Source: JALJPB01 sp963933115 (lineage in GTDB: Bacteria > Pseudomonadota > Gammaproteobacteria > Enterobacterales > Alteromonadaceae). From it: a DNA stretch of 64,000 bases. A model generated the notes under the pieces. It ran no database searches and was not told where the DNA came from. It saw nothing but the letters and a program-made list of their open reading frames with translations. The position numbers and the translations under genes were made by a program. The first letter of the stretch is position 1, and each line of letters begins with the position of its first letter. The stretch covers positions 1 to 64,000 of the forward strand of contig CAWVSL010000005.1 of NCBI GenBank assembly GCA_963933115.1. Direction: 5' to 3'. Shown here piece by piece: positions 34,373 through 43,284 of the stretch.

Positions 34373-35560
34373 TTATAAACCAGCAGCTCGACGTAAGCTT
34401 TCTGCTTTGTCCGTTTTCTCCCAACTGAAAGCAGTAAAAGTATCATCACCTACTGTCATTTCAAATGGTTCACGACCAAAATGACCATAAGCAGCGGTTT
34501 GTTGATACATAGGATGAAGTAAGTCTAACATTTTTGTAATACCGTAAGGGCGAAGGTCAAAATTTATCCGCACTAGCTCAACAAGTTTATCTTCAGAAAT
34601 TTTTCCGGTACCAAAAGTATCAATAGAAATTGATGTAGGTTCTGCAACACCTATAGCATAAGATATTTGAATTTCACAACGGTCTGCAAGGCCGGCCGCA
34701 ACAATGTTTTTTGCGACATAGCGACCGGCATAAGCTGCGCTGCGATCTACTTTGGATGGATCTTTACCCGAGAAAGCACCACCACCATGACGGGCCATGC
34801 CTCCATAGGTATCAACAATGATTTTACGGCCCGTTAAACCACAATCACCAACGGGACCACCAATAACGAAACGACCCGTAGGATTGATATGATACTTTGT
34901 TTCACTCGTTAATAATTCAGCAGGTAGTACATGCTTAATAATGTTTTCCATTACGGCATCAACTAAGTCTGCTTGCTTTATTTCAGGGTTGTGCTGAGTT
35001 GACAATACAACTGTATCAATCGCTATTGGTTTATTATCTTCATAAATAAATGTCACCTGTGATTTAGCATCAGGACGTAACCAAGGCAATATACCTGATT
35101 TACGGGCCTCAGCTTGACGCTCTACTAGGCGGTGAGAATAAAAAAGTGGTGCTGGCATTAACGTTTCAGTTTCATTGGTGGCATAACCAAACATTAAGCC
35201 TTGATCGCCAGCCCCTTGATCTTCAGGCTTAACTCTATCAACACCTTGTGCAATTTCAGGGGACTGTTGACCAATTAAATTCATGATGCCACAAGTCTCG
35301 CCGTCAAAACCTACGTCAGATGAAGTATAACCAATGTTACTAATAACATTACGGGTGATTTTTTCTAAATCAACCCATGCTGTTGTTGATACTTCACCAG
35401 AAATTATTGCAACACCGGTTTTTACCATAGTTTCACAAGCTACACGAGCATGTTTGTCTTTGGCGATGATCGCATCAAGGACCGCATCAGAGATTTGGTC
35501 GGCAATTTTATCTGGGTGACCTTCAGAAACAGATTCTGAAGTAAAGAAGTGTCTAGACAT
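34373..35560 (-). CDS. metK: S-adenosylmethionine synthetase
   Basis: Makes SAM from methionine and ATP. The three-domain homotetramer is clear: FTSESVSEGHPDKIADQISD at the N-terminus, GAGDQGLMFGYATNET (signature 1) and GGGAFSGKDPSKVDRSAAY (signature 2). At 395 aa it is slightly longer than E. coli MetK. Its upstream region has two adjacent MetJ-type boxes and no SAM riboswitch that I can see, as expected for gammaproteobacteria. It has its own terminator and lies upstream of rsmE on the same strand. Confidence 0.97.
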   Translation of the reverse strand: MSRHFFTSESVSEGHPDKIADQISDAVLDAIIAKDKHARVACETMVKTGVAIISGEVSTTAWVDLEKITRNVISNIGYTSSDVGFDGETCGIMNLIGQQSPEIAQGVDRVKPEDQGAGDQGLMFGYATNETETLMPAPLFYSHRLVERQAEARKSGILPWLRPDAKSQVTFIYEDNKPIAIDTVVLSTQHNPEIKQADLVDAVMENIIKHVLPAELLTSETKYHINPTGRFVIGGPVGDCGLTGRKIIVDTYGGMARHGGGAFSGKDPSKVDRSAAYAGRYVAKNIVAAGLADRCEIQISYAIGVAEPTSISIDTFGTGKISEDKLVELVRINFDLRPYGITKMLDLLHPMYQQTAAYGHFGREPFEMTVGDDTFTAFSWEKTDKAESLRRAAGL

Positions 35561-35922
35561 AAGATCTCAATTTTATTTAATAACAAAAGTTAGTTTTAAT
35601 TAAGCGGTTTAATAAACATTTAATTAATAACTAAACTAAAAATATATGAGAATTCTACGCTGTTGAATCAGTTATTTCTAGTTTTATTTACGCCTAGATG
35701 TCTAAACGTCTTAAATTTTAATTCTTGAGTTGAATAATGAAAAATAGAGAACAATATTATTAATTCGTTCATAAAATTTAATATTAAAGATGATATGTTT
35801 TTTTAGTTAAATGATGAGATTAGCTAAGTTGGTTTTGGTTTTTCGATGTCTTGTTTATATTTCACATGACATTAAAACAGAGTATCAGGGACTTACTCAA
35901 TTAAAACAGTACTCAGGAGTAC
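35561..35922. other. metK upstream region
   Basis: The 362 bp between metK and the murI stop codon carry the tandem Met boxes at 35696-35711 and the hairpin at the murI end (35908-35923). A small open frame at 35811-35993 (+) overlaps murI and has no support. The rest shows nothing I can name. Confidence 0.5.
35696..35711. promoter_or_regulatory. Two adjacent Met boxes (MetJ operator) upstream of metK
   Basis: AGATGTCT (35696-35703) is followed directly by AAACGTCT (35704-35711). Each matches 7 of 8 bases of the MetJ consensus AGACGTCT, and tandem 8-bp boxes are what paired MetJ dimers need. They lie about 136 bp before the metK ATG. Confidence 0.75.
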
Positions 35923-35923
35923 T
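35908..35923 (-). terminator. Weak hairpin at the murI 3' end
   Basis: AGTACTC (35908-35914) and GAGTACT (35917-35923) are perfect complements around two bases, and on the minus strand GTTTTAATT follows. The arm touches the stop codon. The short T run makes it a weak terminator candidate. Confidence 0.4.
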
Positions 35924-36756
35924 TAACCTAACAGACAATCTTGAGGAATTAAAAATGACTTTAGTTCTAGTGGCTGTTGCCACAGGTCAATGAAAAGTTG
36001 TTGTTGTTGCCGATTTACTTTTGAGCTTAAAAAACGATAGTTACCTTGCGTTTTACTTAAATTAAGGAGATTTTGTTCTGTAAGTTTTCGCCTTAGCTGC
36101 AAGGTCACCGGAATCGCTGTTTCGATAATATTTACAGCAGTTCCAACAATATCTCGTATTTTGTTAGTCAAAAAGGGGTAATGAGTACACCCTAAGACTA
36201 AAGTATCAACATTTTTACTCAGTAAAGAGGTCAAAAACTGGGTTAAAAGTAGTTCACATTCTTGAGTCTGCATTTTGTTTGTTTCAATTAACTCGACTAA
36301 ACCTGGGCACGCCTGAATGTGTACCTGAGCATCATTCTTGTGCTGCTCAATAAGGTATTGGAATCGATAGTTTTCTGCCGTTGCTTGAGTTACTAAAATA
36401 CCAACGTTTTTTGTGATACTTTGTTTAGCAGCAGGCTTAATAGCAGGCTCTACACCAATAATAGGAATATTAATATTCGCTCTTATTTGATCTATTGCGT
36501 TAACAGTTGCGGTATTACAAGCAATCACTAAGGCTTTTGCTGATTGAGAAAATAAAAACTTGCTGATGTCATTGGTTCTAGTCTGAATGAAATCTAGCGA
36601 CTTATTACCATAAGGATTATGAAGAGTATCAGCAATATAAATAAGGTTTTCATTAGGAAGTCTTTCAGCGATAGCTTTAGCAATAGATAAACCACCAACA
36701 CCTGAGTCCAATATACCGATAGGTCGGCTATCACCTTTTTGATTTATGTTTTTCAT
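35923..36756 (-). CDS. murI: Glutamate racemase
   Basis: Cofactor-independent racemase supplying D-glutamate for peptidoglycan. It has PIGILDSGVGGLSIAKAI (first catalytic region with Asp), YIADTLHNPYGNKS, VIACNTATVNAI (first catalytic Cys) and TLVLGCTHYPFL (second catalytic Cys). At 277 aa it is within the usual range. It is transcribed alone; about 950 bp of non-coding DNA lies upstream, before the TonB receptor. Confidence 0.95.
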   Translation of the reverse strand: MKNINQKGDSRPIGILDSGVGGLSIAKAIAERLPNENLIYIADTLHNPYGNKSLDFIQTRTNDISKFLFSQSAKALVIACNTATVNAIDQIRANINIPIIGVEPAIKPAAKQSITKNVGILVTQATAENYRFQYLIEQHKNDAQVHIQACPGLVELIETNKMQTQECELLLTQFLTSLLSKNVDTLVLGCTHYPFLTNKIRDIVGTAVNIIETAIPVTLQLRRKLTEQNLLNLSKTQGNYRFLSSKVNRQQQQLFIDLWQQPLELKSFLIPQDCLLG

Positions 36757-37199
36757 TTTATTTTATTTATTATAACGGTTAGTTAATTCATTCTACTGTT
36801 AAGGGGATTTAGGACCTTATTTAATAAACTAACGTTATCATTTACTTGTTAAGTATCATATCAATTAGTTAGTTTTTGATTAGATAAGCTTACAAAACGC
36901 TATGTTTTTGTGATTAAAGTCATTGACATTAATAATGTTTATTTACTTATTAGTGTCTTTATTTCTGAGAGTAGCTATTAGCCCTTATTACTAATTGAGT
37001 TAAGTGACTGTTAATAACAATTGTTCGCTTGCTATTATTTTAAGGGGATTATATCGACATTGCCTGCTCTACTATTAATAAGCGGTTGATTACTTTGAAG
37101 TACAGACAAATTAATGACATTAAGTGACAAAATAAAGCAATGAAAAGTGAATGATTATGCGATTTTAATTAAGTTATATTCATAACGGGTGTTTGGTAA

Positions 37200-37227
37200 G
37201 GTCTGTATACATTGGTTTTACCAGACC
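37200..37227. promoter_or_regulatory. Nested palindromes upstream of the TonB receptor
   Basis: GGTCTG (37200-37205) and CAGACC (37222-37227) form inverted arms. Between and overlapping them lie the palindrome TGTATACA (37204-37211) and TGGTTTTACCA (37213-37223). The stacking of symmetric motifs suggests protein-binding sites; the binder is unknown. Confidence 0.35.
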
Positions 37228-37590
37228 AAAATATTGTGTTTTGTAGTTTTTATATGGAATAAGCCACTTTAAATTGGTTGATAAAGGATCTGTATCTGGC
37301 TATTTATTGCTTTGAACCATTATTATAAAAAAAAAAATAATTTTTTTTGAACTTTTTTCACTTTACATATTTTTACCCTTTTAATTTCTTATTACGAATT
37401 TATTCGGACTTTGATTTTTTAAATATCAACCTCAACCTACAGCATATATAGCCTTGTGTTTTTTAGGACGGTATCAATTTTTATTATCAAGTTTATACAG
37501 TTTCTATATTTTAACGTAATAAATAGACATGAGGATAAAAAATCACTTTTTTACCTCTTGTAATGAATAAATAGTTGATCTATAAAGTGA

Positions 37591-37688
37591 GTAGATGTTT
37601 TTTGTTACATGAAAGAAAACATCTACTAAACAAATAATAAAGCATTGCATAAAATGTTGAATAAAAAACATTTAATAAAACATCTAAT
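37591..37688 (+). promoter_or_regulatory. Leader of the TonB receptor with competing pairings
   Basis: GTAGATGTTTT (37591-37601) pairs perfectly with AAAACATCTAC (37616-37626), loop 14 nt. The same first arm is also complementary over 10 bases to AAAACATCTA at 37677-37686, just before the ribosome-binding region. That stretch is part of a 12-bp tandem repeat, AAAACATTTAAT then AAAACATCTAAT (37665-37688). The alternative folds could hide or expose the start. Confidence 0.45.
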
Positions 37689-37709
37689 TAAAACATTGGG
37701 AAAAAAAAT

Positions 37710-40265
37710 ATGTCTAATACATTCCGTACAGGAACTTTAGCTCTTGCTGTAAGTATTGCTCTTGGTACCGTACCTGCAATTGCTGCTGAAGGCGATAACG
37801 CTAAAGCAGAAAAAAGTATCGAAAAAATTGTTGTTGTTGGCTCTCGTGGTGCTCCACGCTCTGTAAACGACTCACCAGTACCTATCGATTTAATTGGTGG
37901 TGAAGAGTTGTCACGCGGCGGCAATACCGACATGCTTGAATTATTAAAAGGTAGTGTACCATCGTTAAACGTTCACACTAACCCTATCTCTGATGCCGCA
38001 AGTTTAGTTAAACCTGCTAACTTGCGTGGTTTATCATCAGACAGTACTTTGATTTTAGTTAACGGCAAACGTCGTCATCGCGCCTCGGTTATTGCCTTAC
38101 TAGGTGGTGGTATTAATGATGGTGCTCAAGGACCTGATATTTCAGTTATCCCAGCCGCTGCATTAAAGCAAGTAGAAGTTCTTCGTGATGGTGCTGCTGC
38201 ACAATACGGTTCTGATGCAATTGCGGGTGTAATGAACTTTGTTTTAAAAGACGATGCTGACGGTGGTTCTTTAACGGCTCGTTACGGTTCTTATTATGAA
38301 GGTGATGGCGATACCATGGAAGTTTCTGGTAACGTTGGTATGCCGTTAACTAAAGACGGTTTCGTTAACCTTAGTTTCCAATATAAAAATGCTGATGCAA
38401 CAAGCAGAAGTGTTCAACGTCCAGATGCTGCTGGCTTAATTGCTGCCGGTAACACCGCTGTTTCAGACTTGGCTCAAATCTGGGGTTCTCCAGAAGTTAA
38501 TGATGACATCACTATTTTTGTTAACTCAGGTTTAGACCTAGGTAACGATAGCGAAGCTTATATGTTTGGTAACTTCTCTGAGCGTGATGTTCGTGGTGGT
38601 TTTTACTTCCGTAACCCTCATACCCGTGGTGGTGTATATTCAGGCGATGGTGGTGAATCAATACTAATCGCTGATAAAGCGCAATCTGAAGGTGCTGATA
38701 GAACTTGTTTAGCTGTTCCTATTACTACTGGTAACGTATTAACACAACCTGATTACATCGCTAATGTTGCTAATAACGATAACTGTTTCTCGTTCAACGA
38801 AATGATACCAGGCGGTTTTACCCCTAACTTTGGTGGTAATATCGTTGATACTTCACTTACTGTTGGTACAAAAGGTGAAATGGATAACGGCGTTATGTAT
38901 GACTTCAGTGGTTCTATTGGTCGTAATACTTCTAGCTATGTAATCTATAACACATTAAATGCTTCATTAGGTGCTGAAACTCCTCGTGACTTTGAACCAG
39001 GTAAGCACACACAACTAGAAAAAACGTTTAACATGGATTTCAATAAAGATATTGAAGTTGCTATGTTTGACTCATTAATGGTTGCTGGTGGTTATGAATG
39101 GCATACTGAGTCTTTTGAAGTAATTGCTGGTGATGTTGCTTCGTTTACTGCAGGTCCATATACTGACCAAGGTTTTGGTATCGGTTCAAATGGTTTCCCT
39201 GGTTTTAAACCGCTAGCAGCTGGCGTTTTCTCTCGTCAAAACTCGGCGATTTATGTTGACGTAGAAGCTCAGGTAAATGAAGATTTATTAATCGGTACGG
39301 CTATTCGTTTTGAAGACTATAGTACTTTTGGTAGTGATACTAACTACAAAATTACTGGCCAATATAAAGTCACTGATGATTTCTCATTACGTGGTTCAAT
39401 TAGCACAGGCTTCCGCGCACCAACAGTTGGTCAAGCGAACTATGCTAACGTACAGACGTCATTATCAAGCGGTGTATTAGTTGACTCAGCATTATTGCCA
39501 CCAACTAACCCTATCGCTGTTCAACTTGGCGCTACAGCATTATCACCAGAAAGCTCACAAAGTTATACTTTAGGTGCTGTTTGGAATGTTGGTCAGGTAT
39601 TTGTAACAGTTGATGCTTACAGCATTGAAGTGACAGACCGTATCTCTCAATCAGAGAAGAAAACCTTAACAGATGCTGACAAAACTGCGTTAAAAGCTGC
39701 AGGTGTTCCAAATGTTGACTCAATCTCACAAGCCAGCTTCTTTACTAACGATTTTGATACCACAACAACTGGTGTTGATATTATCGGTAATTACTCAACT
39801 GACTTATTTGATGGCGATGCAGCATTTAGCATAGCTTACAACTACAATAAAACTGAAGTTGATAGCTTTTCATCTATCACAGGCGATTTTAAAGTATCTC
39901 GTTTAGAAAACGATTTACCGAATCACCGTGCTACGATGACTTGGTCACAAAGTTACGATAACATGAGCTTCTTGCTTCGTGGTAACTACTATGGCGAATA
40001 CCAAGGTGTTCACGTTGATTATGATGCAACTGTTAATACTGGCGAATCAGCTTTAACACTTGATGCTGAAGTAAGCTACTTCATCAATGATTCATTCACT
40101 GTATCACTTGGTGCACAAAATTTACTTGACCAACAAGCAACAAAAATTAACATTCCTGCTTCACAAGGTATCCCGAATAACAACTGGGGTGGTCAATATT
40201 ATGAAACCTCTCCATTTGGCTTTAATGGTGGTTTCTACTACTTAAAAGCATCTTATAACTTCTAA
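37710..40265 (+). CDS. TonB-dependent outer-membrane receptor
   Basis: Outer-membrane beta-barrel of 851 aa that takes up a ligand with energy from TonB-ExbBD. The signal peptide (LALAVSIALGTVPAIAAEG) is followed by a TonB-box-like EKIVVVGSR, the plug (LRGLSSDSTLILVNGKRRH; VLRDGAAAQYGSDAIAGVMNFV) and a 22-strand-type barrel ending in aromatic YLKASYNF. The ligand is not known; no siderophore or vitamin genes lie near. The Shine-Dalgarno is weak (TTGGG, 9 nt away), and the leader has competing inverted repeats, so expression is probably regulated. A terminator and then a TPR sulfotransferase follow. Confidence 0.95.
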   Translation: MSNTFRTGTLALAVSIALGTVPAIAAEGDNAKAEKSIEKIVVVGSRGAPRSVNDSPVPIDLIGGEELSRGGNTDMLELLKGSVPSLNVHTNPISDAASLVKPANLRGLSSDSTLILVNGKRRHRASVIALLGGGINDGAQGPDISVIPAAALKQVEVLRDGAAAQYGSDAIAGVMNFVLKDDADGGSLTARYGSYYEGDGDTMEVSGNVGMPLTKDGFVNLSFQYKNADATSRSVQRPDAAGLIAAGNTAVSDLAQIWGSPEVNDDITIFVNSGLDLGNDSEAYMFGNFSERDVRGGFYFRNPHTRGGVYSGDGGESILIADKAQSEGADRTCLAVPITTGNVLTQPDYIANVANNDNCFSFNEMIPGGFTPNFGGNIVDTSLTVGTKGEMDNGVMYDFSGSIGRNTSSYVIYNTLNASLGAETPRDFEPGKHTQLEKTFNMDFNKDIEVAMFDSLMVAGGYEWHTESFEVIAGDVASFTAGPYTDQGFGIGSNGFPGFKPLAAGVFSRQNSAIYVDVEAQVNEDLLIGTAIRFEDYSTFGSDTNYKITGQYKVTDDFSLRGSISTGFRAPTVGQANYANVQTSLSSGVLVDSALLPPTNPIAVQLGATALSPESSQSYTLGAVWNVGQVFVTVDAYSIEVTDRISQSEKKTLTDADKTALKAAGVPNVDSISQASFFTNDFDTTTTGVDIIGNYSTDLFDGDAAFSIAYNYNKTEVDSFSSITGDFKVSRLENDLPNHRATMTWSQSYDNMSFLLRGNYYGEYQGVHVDYDATVNTGESALTLDAEVSYFINDSFTVSLGAQNLLDQQATKINIPASQGIPNNNWGGQYYETSPFGFNGGFYYLKASYNF

Positions 40266-40298
40266 TATCGTTTAATCTAGAAGAAATTTGATACACTA

Positions 40299-40327
40299 AA
40301 AAACCTCAGCTTTGCTGGGGTTTTTTT
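40299..40327 (+). terminator. Terminator after the TonB receptor
   Basis: AAAACCTCAGC pairs with GCTGGGGTTTT (one G-U pair) over a TTT-type loop, followed by T7. It separates the receptor from the sulfotransferase 55 bp further on. Confidence 0.8.
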
Positions 40328-40381
40328 ATTACCCCATTATTTAAATCAACAGTATTTCAATAAAGAGTAAATTTATTAATC

Positions 40382-41815
40382 ATGACTCTTATACTTCAAG
40401 CTAATGAAATGTATCAACAAGGTAACTTTAAAAAAGCAGAAGCCTTATATCGACAGTTGTTACGCGTTAACCCTCAAGATATAAATGCACTGTGGGGACT
40501 GGGAAAGGTTGCTTTAGCCCTTGATAGTTATCAAGTCGCTTATGAAGTCTTTAAAAAATGCATTAAGTTGTATACTCAAGAGCCTGCGCTTTGGCTTTCT
40601 TTAGCTCAAGCATGCCAAAAATTAACGCGCTTTGAAGAAGCAGAGCAAGCATTGATTAATGCATACCAGCTTAATATGAAACACCTGCCAAGTTTACTGG
40701 CATTAGCTATTTTTTATTGTGAAGCAGGAGAGATAGATAAAGCTGAGATTCATCTTGCAGATATTTTGGCTATTAATTCAACACATGTTCAAGCCTTTTG
40801 TTTATTGACTAGGCTTAACCGACTCACCCTTGCTAGTGAGCAGTCTCAGTTAATGCTCAGAAAATTAAGCTCACTCAAAGCACCATTATCTTTACATGAA
40901 GAAATCGCTTTGCATTATGCTTTTTTTACGCTTTATCATCAAATCAAAGACTATGTTCAAGCCTTCGATCATTTAAAAAAAGCCAATGATCTTCAAACTT
41001 CAGCCATCAATTTTAATGTTGATGATATGAAGCCCTTCTTCTTGAGTTTAATAACCACCTTCAATGAACCGCTAATGTCTCGTGTTGACGTACCAATAAA
41101 CAACGAGAGTTTAGTCCCTATATTTATCGTTGGCCAACCTCGCTCGGGCTCTACTTTGTTAGAACAAATGCTCATCGGGCATCAAGACATCAACAGTGGG
41201 GGGGAATTACCTTTTTTAGCGGGTGATATCGCTCAAGGTATATGGCAGATAACAGGAAAGCATTTTCCCGAGGGTGTTGGTTTATTATCTCAAGATCATT
41301 GCAAAAAATTAGGGGAACATTATTTAAAAAGCGTGCAAAGTATTGCGCCTAATGCCAAATATATCATTGATAAAATGCCGGCTAATTATCAATCTATCGG
41401 CTTAATAAAAATGTTATTGCCACAGGCTAAAATCATTCACATTAAGCGAGATGTGATGGACGTAAGTTGGTCTATTTATCAAAATAATTTTGAAGCGCCG
41501 GAGCCTTATTTTTGCTCTTTAACTGAGATTTCTGAATATAACGACTGTTATCAAGGTGTCATGGCCCATTGGTATGGCTTAATTCCTGACTTTATTCATA
41601 CCATTGAATATTCGAATTTAGTCGTCAACCCTGAGACTGAAATAACTAAGGTCTTGGCCTTTTGTGGTCTGGCGTATCAAAGCGAATGTTTAGCGTTTTC
41701 GAATAAAAAACGTCATATAAGTACACTCAGTGATATTCAATTAAGATCGGGTATTAAACAAAATCAAACTGAGGCATGGCGACCTTATCAAGCTTATTTA
41801 AAGGCCATAAAGTAA
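40382..41815 (+). CDS. TPR-repeat sulfotransferase-family protein
   Basis: A 477-residue cytoplasmic protein. Residues 1-170 are TPR repeats (KKAEALYRQLLRVNPQDINALWGLGKV, split here for length; the pattern continues to residue 150). The C-terminal half is a PAPS-dependent sulfotransferase: FIVGQPRSGSTLLEQML is the 5'-phosphosulfate loop, and IHIKRDVMDVSWSIYQNNF fits the 3'-phosphate-binding block. The acceptor is unknown. In marine gammaproteobacteria such genes often sit directly beside a TonB receptor, as here, but the connection is not understood. No signal peptide is visible. Confidence 0.85.
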   Translation: MTLILQANEMYQQGNFKKAEALYRQLLRVNPQDINALWGLGKVALALDSYQVAYEVFKKCIKLYTQEPALWLSLAQACQKLTRFEEAEQALINAYQLNMKHLPSLLALAIFYCEAGEIDKAEIHLADILAINSTHVQAFCLLTRLNRLTLASEQSQLMLRKLSSLKAPLSLHEEIALHYAFFTLYHQIKDYVQAFDHLKKANDLQTSAINFNVDDMKPFFLSLITTFNEPLMSRVDVPINNESLVPIFIVGQPRSGSTLLEQMLIGHQDINSGGELPFLAGDIAQGIWQITGKHFPEGVGLLSQDHCKKLGEHYLKSVQSIAPNAKYIIDKMPANYQSIGLIKMLLPQAKIIHIKRDVMDVSWSIYQNNFEAPEPYFCSLTEISEYNDCYQGVMAHWYGLIPDFIHTIEYSNLVVNPETEITKVLAFCGLAYQSECLAFSNKKRHISTLSDIQLRSGIKQNQTEAWRPYQAYLKAIK

Positions 41816-41848
41816 GGACTCAAAAATATATCAAGGCAGTTAATTGTG

Positions 41849-43219
41849 TCATTCGTACTGATTTTTAACGCCTTGTATGGCATTAAGCCGAGCTGCTGCT
41901 AACGCTTCTTTTATCTCTATCCCTTTTAAACCTTGATCAACAAACATTTTTGCGCTGACATTACTGGCAGCCGCCATAGCAGATTTTAAATACTGTTCTT
42001 GGGGGTAAGGTTTATTTTCAAAACCTAGTCGACCAAGAAAGTCAGCTTTACATGCGATAATAAATGCCTCAAAGTCTTCGGGTTTTCTCCAAATATCTAA
42101 TTGATTAAAGATAGTTAATAAAGTGCTCGCGGTTAATTGAAATGCTTTATGACAATGTAAATGATGTTCACAGACTTTTAGGGCCAGCTGTTTATAGTGG
42201 TTAGGAATTTTGAGTTCAGTTGCTATCTTCTCTACTAGGGGGAGCCCTGCTTTTTCATGACCACGATGGCTTGGCCACTTTTCAGACTGAGTAAGCCCTT
42301 TACCTAAATCATGACAAAGAGCGGCAAAACGAATCGCCGTTCTGGTCGTCACTGGCTCATCACTATTATTAGTTAGCCGCACCGCTTGCTTTAATACCAT
42401 CATAGTGTGGATACCACTACAAATTTCAGGATGCCACTCGGCGGGGTTTGGTACGCCCCAAAGGACCTCTAATTCTGGCCATAGAACGTTAAGGGCTTGG
42501 CAACTGCGCAGTACTTCAAAAAAAACCTCAGGATGGTCTTCTGACAAACTGAGCTGTATTTCTTGCCATATTCGTTCGCCACTTAATGACAAAAGCTCAC
42601 CACTTACGCTGATGCTTGTCATTAAGGCGAGTGTATTATCAGCAATACTAAAGCCATAACTATGGTAGCGGGCAGCAAAGCGAGCAACCCTTAATACCCT
42701 TAGTGGGTCCTCAATAAAGGCATTGCTGACATGGCGAAGAACACGATTGTTGAGATCTTGCTGACCATTGTAAGGGTCGATAATGTTGCCGTCATTATCC
42801 ATTGCCATCGCATTAATGGTAAGGTCTCGGCGTAATAAATCTTCTTCAATAGTCACGTCAGGTTCAGCGTAACAAACAAAGCCGGTATAGCCCTGACCTT
42901 GTTTTCGCTCTGTTCGTGCTAAGGCATATTCTTCTTTGGTGATGGGGTGAAGAAATACGGGGAAGTCTTTGCCAACTTGAGTAAAACCCAGTAATAACAT
43001 CTGTTTAACGGATGTACCAACAACTAAATAATCACGATCTTTGACCGCTCTGTTTAATAGTTTATCGCGCACAGCACCACCGACAAGAAAACTATTGAGT
43101 GTAGTTAAACTATTTTGACTCTTGTTATAATTGTTACTCGGTGTTGTCAAAAGAAAGCCATCGCTAAAATGTAATGATGCATTAAGTTTATCATAATAAT
43201 TAGCTAAGCTCTTTGACAT
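41849..43219 (-). CDS. cca: CCA-adding tRNA nucleotidyltransferase with HD domain
   Basis: Adds or repairs the 3'-CCA end of tRNAs. Polymerase blocks: FLVGGAVRDKLL, VKDRDYLVVG, ARTERKQGQGYTGF and RRDLTINAMAMDNDG; the HD phosphohydrolase part has FAALCHDLGKGLTQ. The match to E. coli Cca begins only at residue 42; the first 41 residues (starting MSKSLANYYDKLN) are extra, and no better internal start codon is visible, so the extension seems real. It has 456 aa. It is divergent from the GspA-GspB fusion gene. Confidence 0.93.
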   Translation of the reverse strand: MSKSLANYYDKLNASLHFSDGFLLTTPSNNYNKSQNSLTTLNSFLVGGAVRDKLLNRAVKDRDYLVVGTSVKQMLLLGFTQVGKDFPVFLHPITKEEYALARTERKQGQGYTGFVCYAEPDVTIEEDLLRRDLTINAMAMDNDGNIIDPYNGQQDLNNRVLRHVSNAFIEDPLRVLRVARFAARYHSYGFSIADNTLALMTSISVSGELLSLSGERIWQEIQLSLSEDHPEVFFEVLRSCQALNVLWPELEVLWGVPNPAEWHPEICSGIHTMMVLKQAVRLTNNSDEPVTTRTAIRFAALCHDLGKGLTQSEKWPSHRGHEKAGLPLVEKIATELKIPNHYKQLALKVCEHHLHCHKAFQLTASTLLTIFNQLDIWRKPEDFEAFIIACKADFLGRLGFENKPYPQEQYLKSAMAAASNVSAKMFVDQGLKGIEIKEALAAARLNAIQGVKNQYE

Positions 43220-43284
43220 AGTGTCAACAAATAGGTAATTTCAATAAGTTGTTTTAATTACTTAAATATTTGTTGTTAAATTCT

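Larger units (their letters stand above)
36757..37709. other. Long non-coding region between murI and the TonB receptor
   Basis: The 953 bp, very AT-rich, contain no ORF I can support. Visible structure: a near-perfect inverted repeat ATAACGGTTAGTT (36772-36784) with AACTAACGTTAT (36827-36838) in the murI leader; the 11-mer TTAAGGGGATT at 36799-36809 and again near 37040-37050; a hairpin with an embedded palindrome near 37200-37227; a poly-A/poly-T stretch near 37330-37350; and the leader repeats at 37591-37688. An sRNA or a decayed gene is possible, but I see no proof. Confidence 0.5.

Noticed and set aside
35561..35922. SAM riboswitch upstream of metK
   Set aside because: No riboswitch core was found; tandem MetJ boxes explain the control in gammaproteobacteria.
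35811..35993. 60-codon ORF (+) overlapping the murI 3' end
   Set aside because: It overlaps a certain gene, lacks a ribosome-binding site and shows no family features.
36909..36924. CRP-like TGTGA-N6-TCATT
   Set aside because: The second half matches poorly (3 of 5), and it lies about 800 bp from the TonB receptor start.
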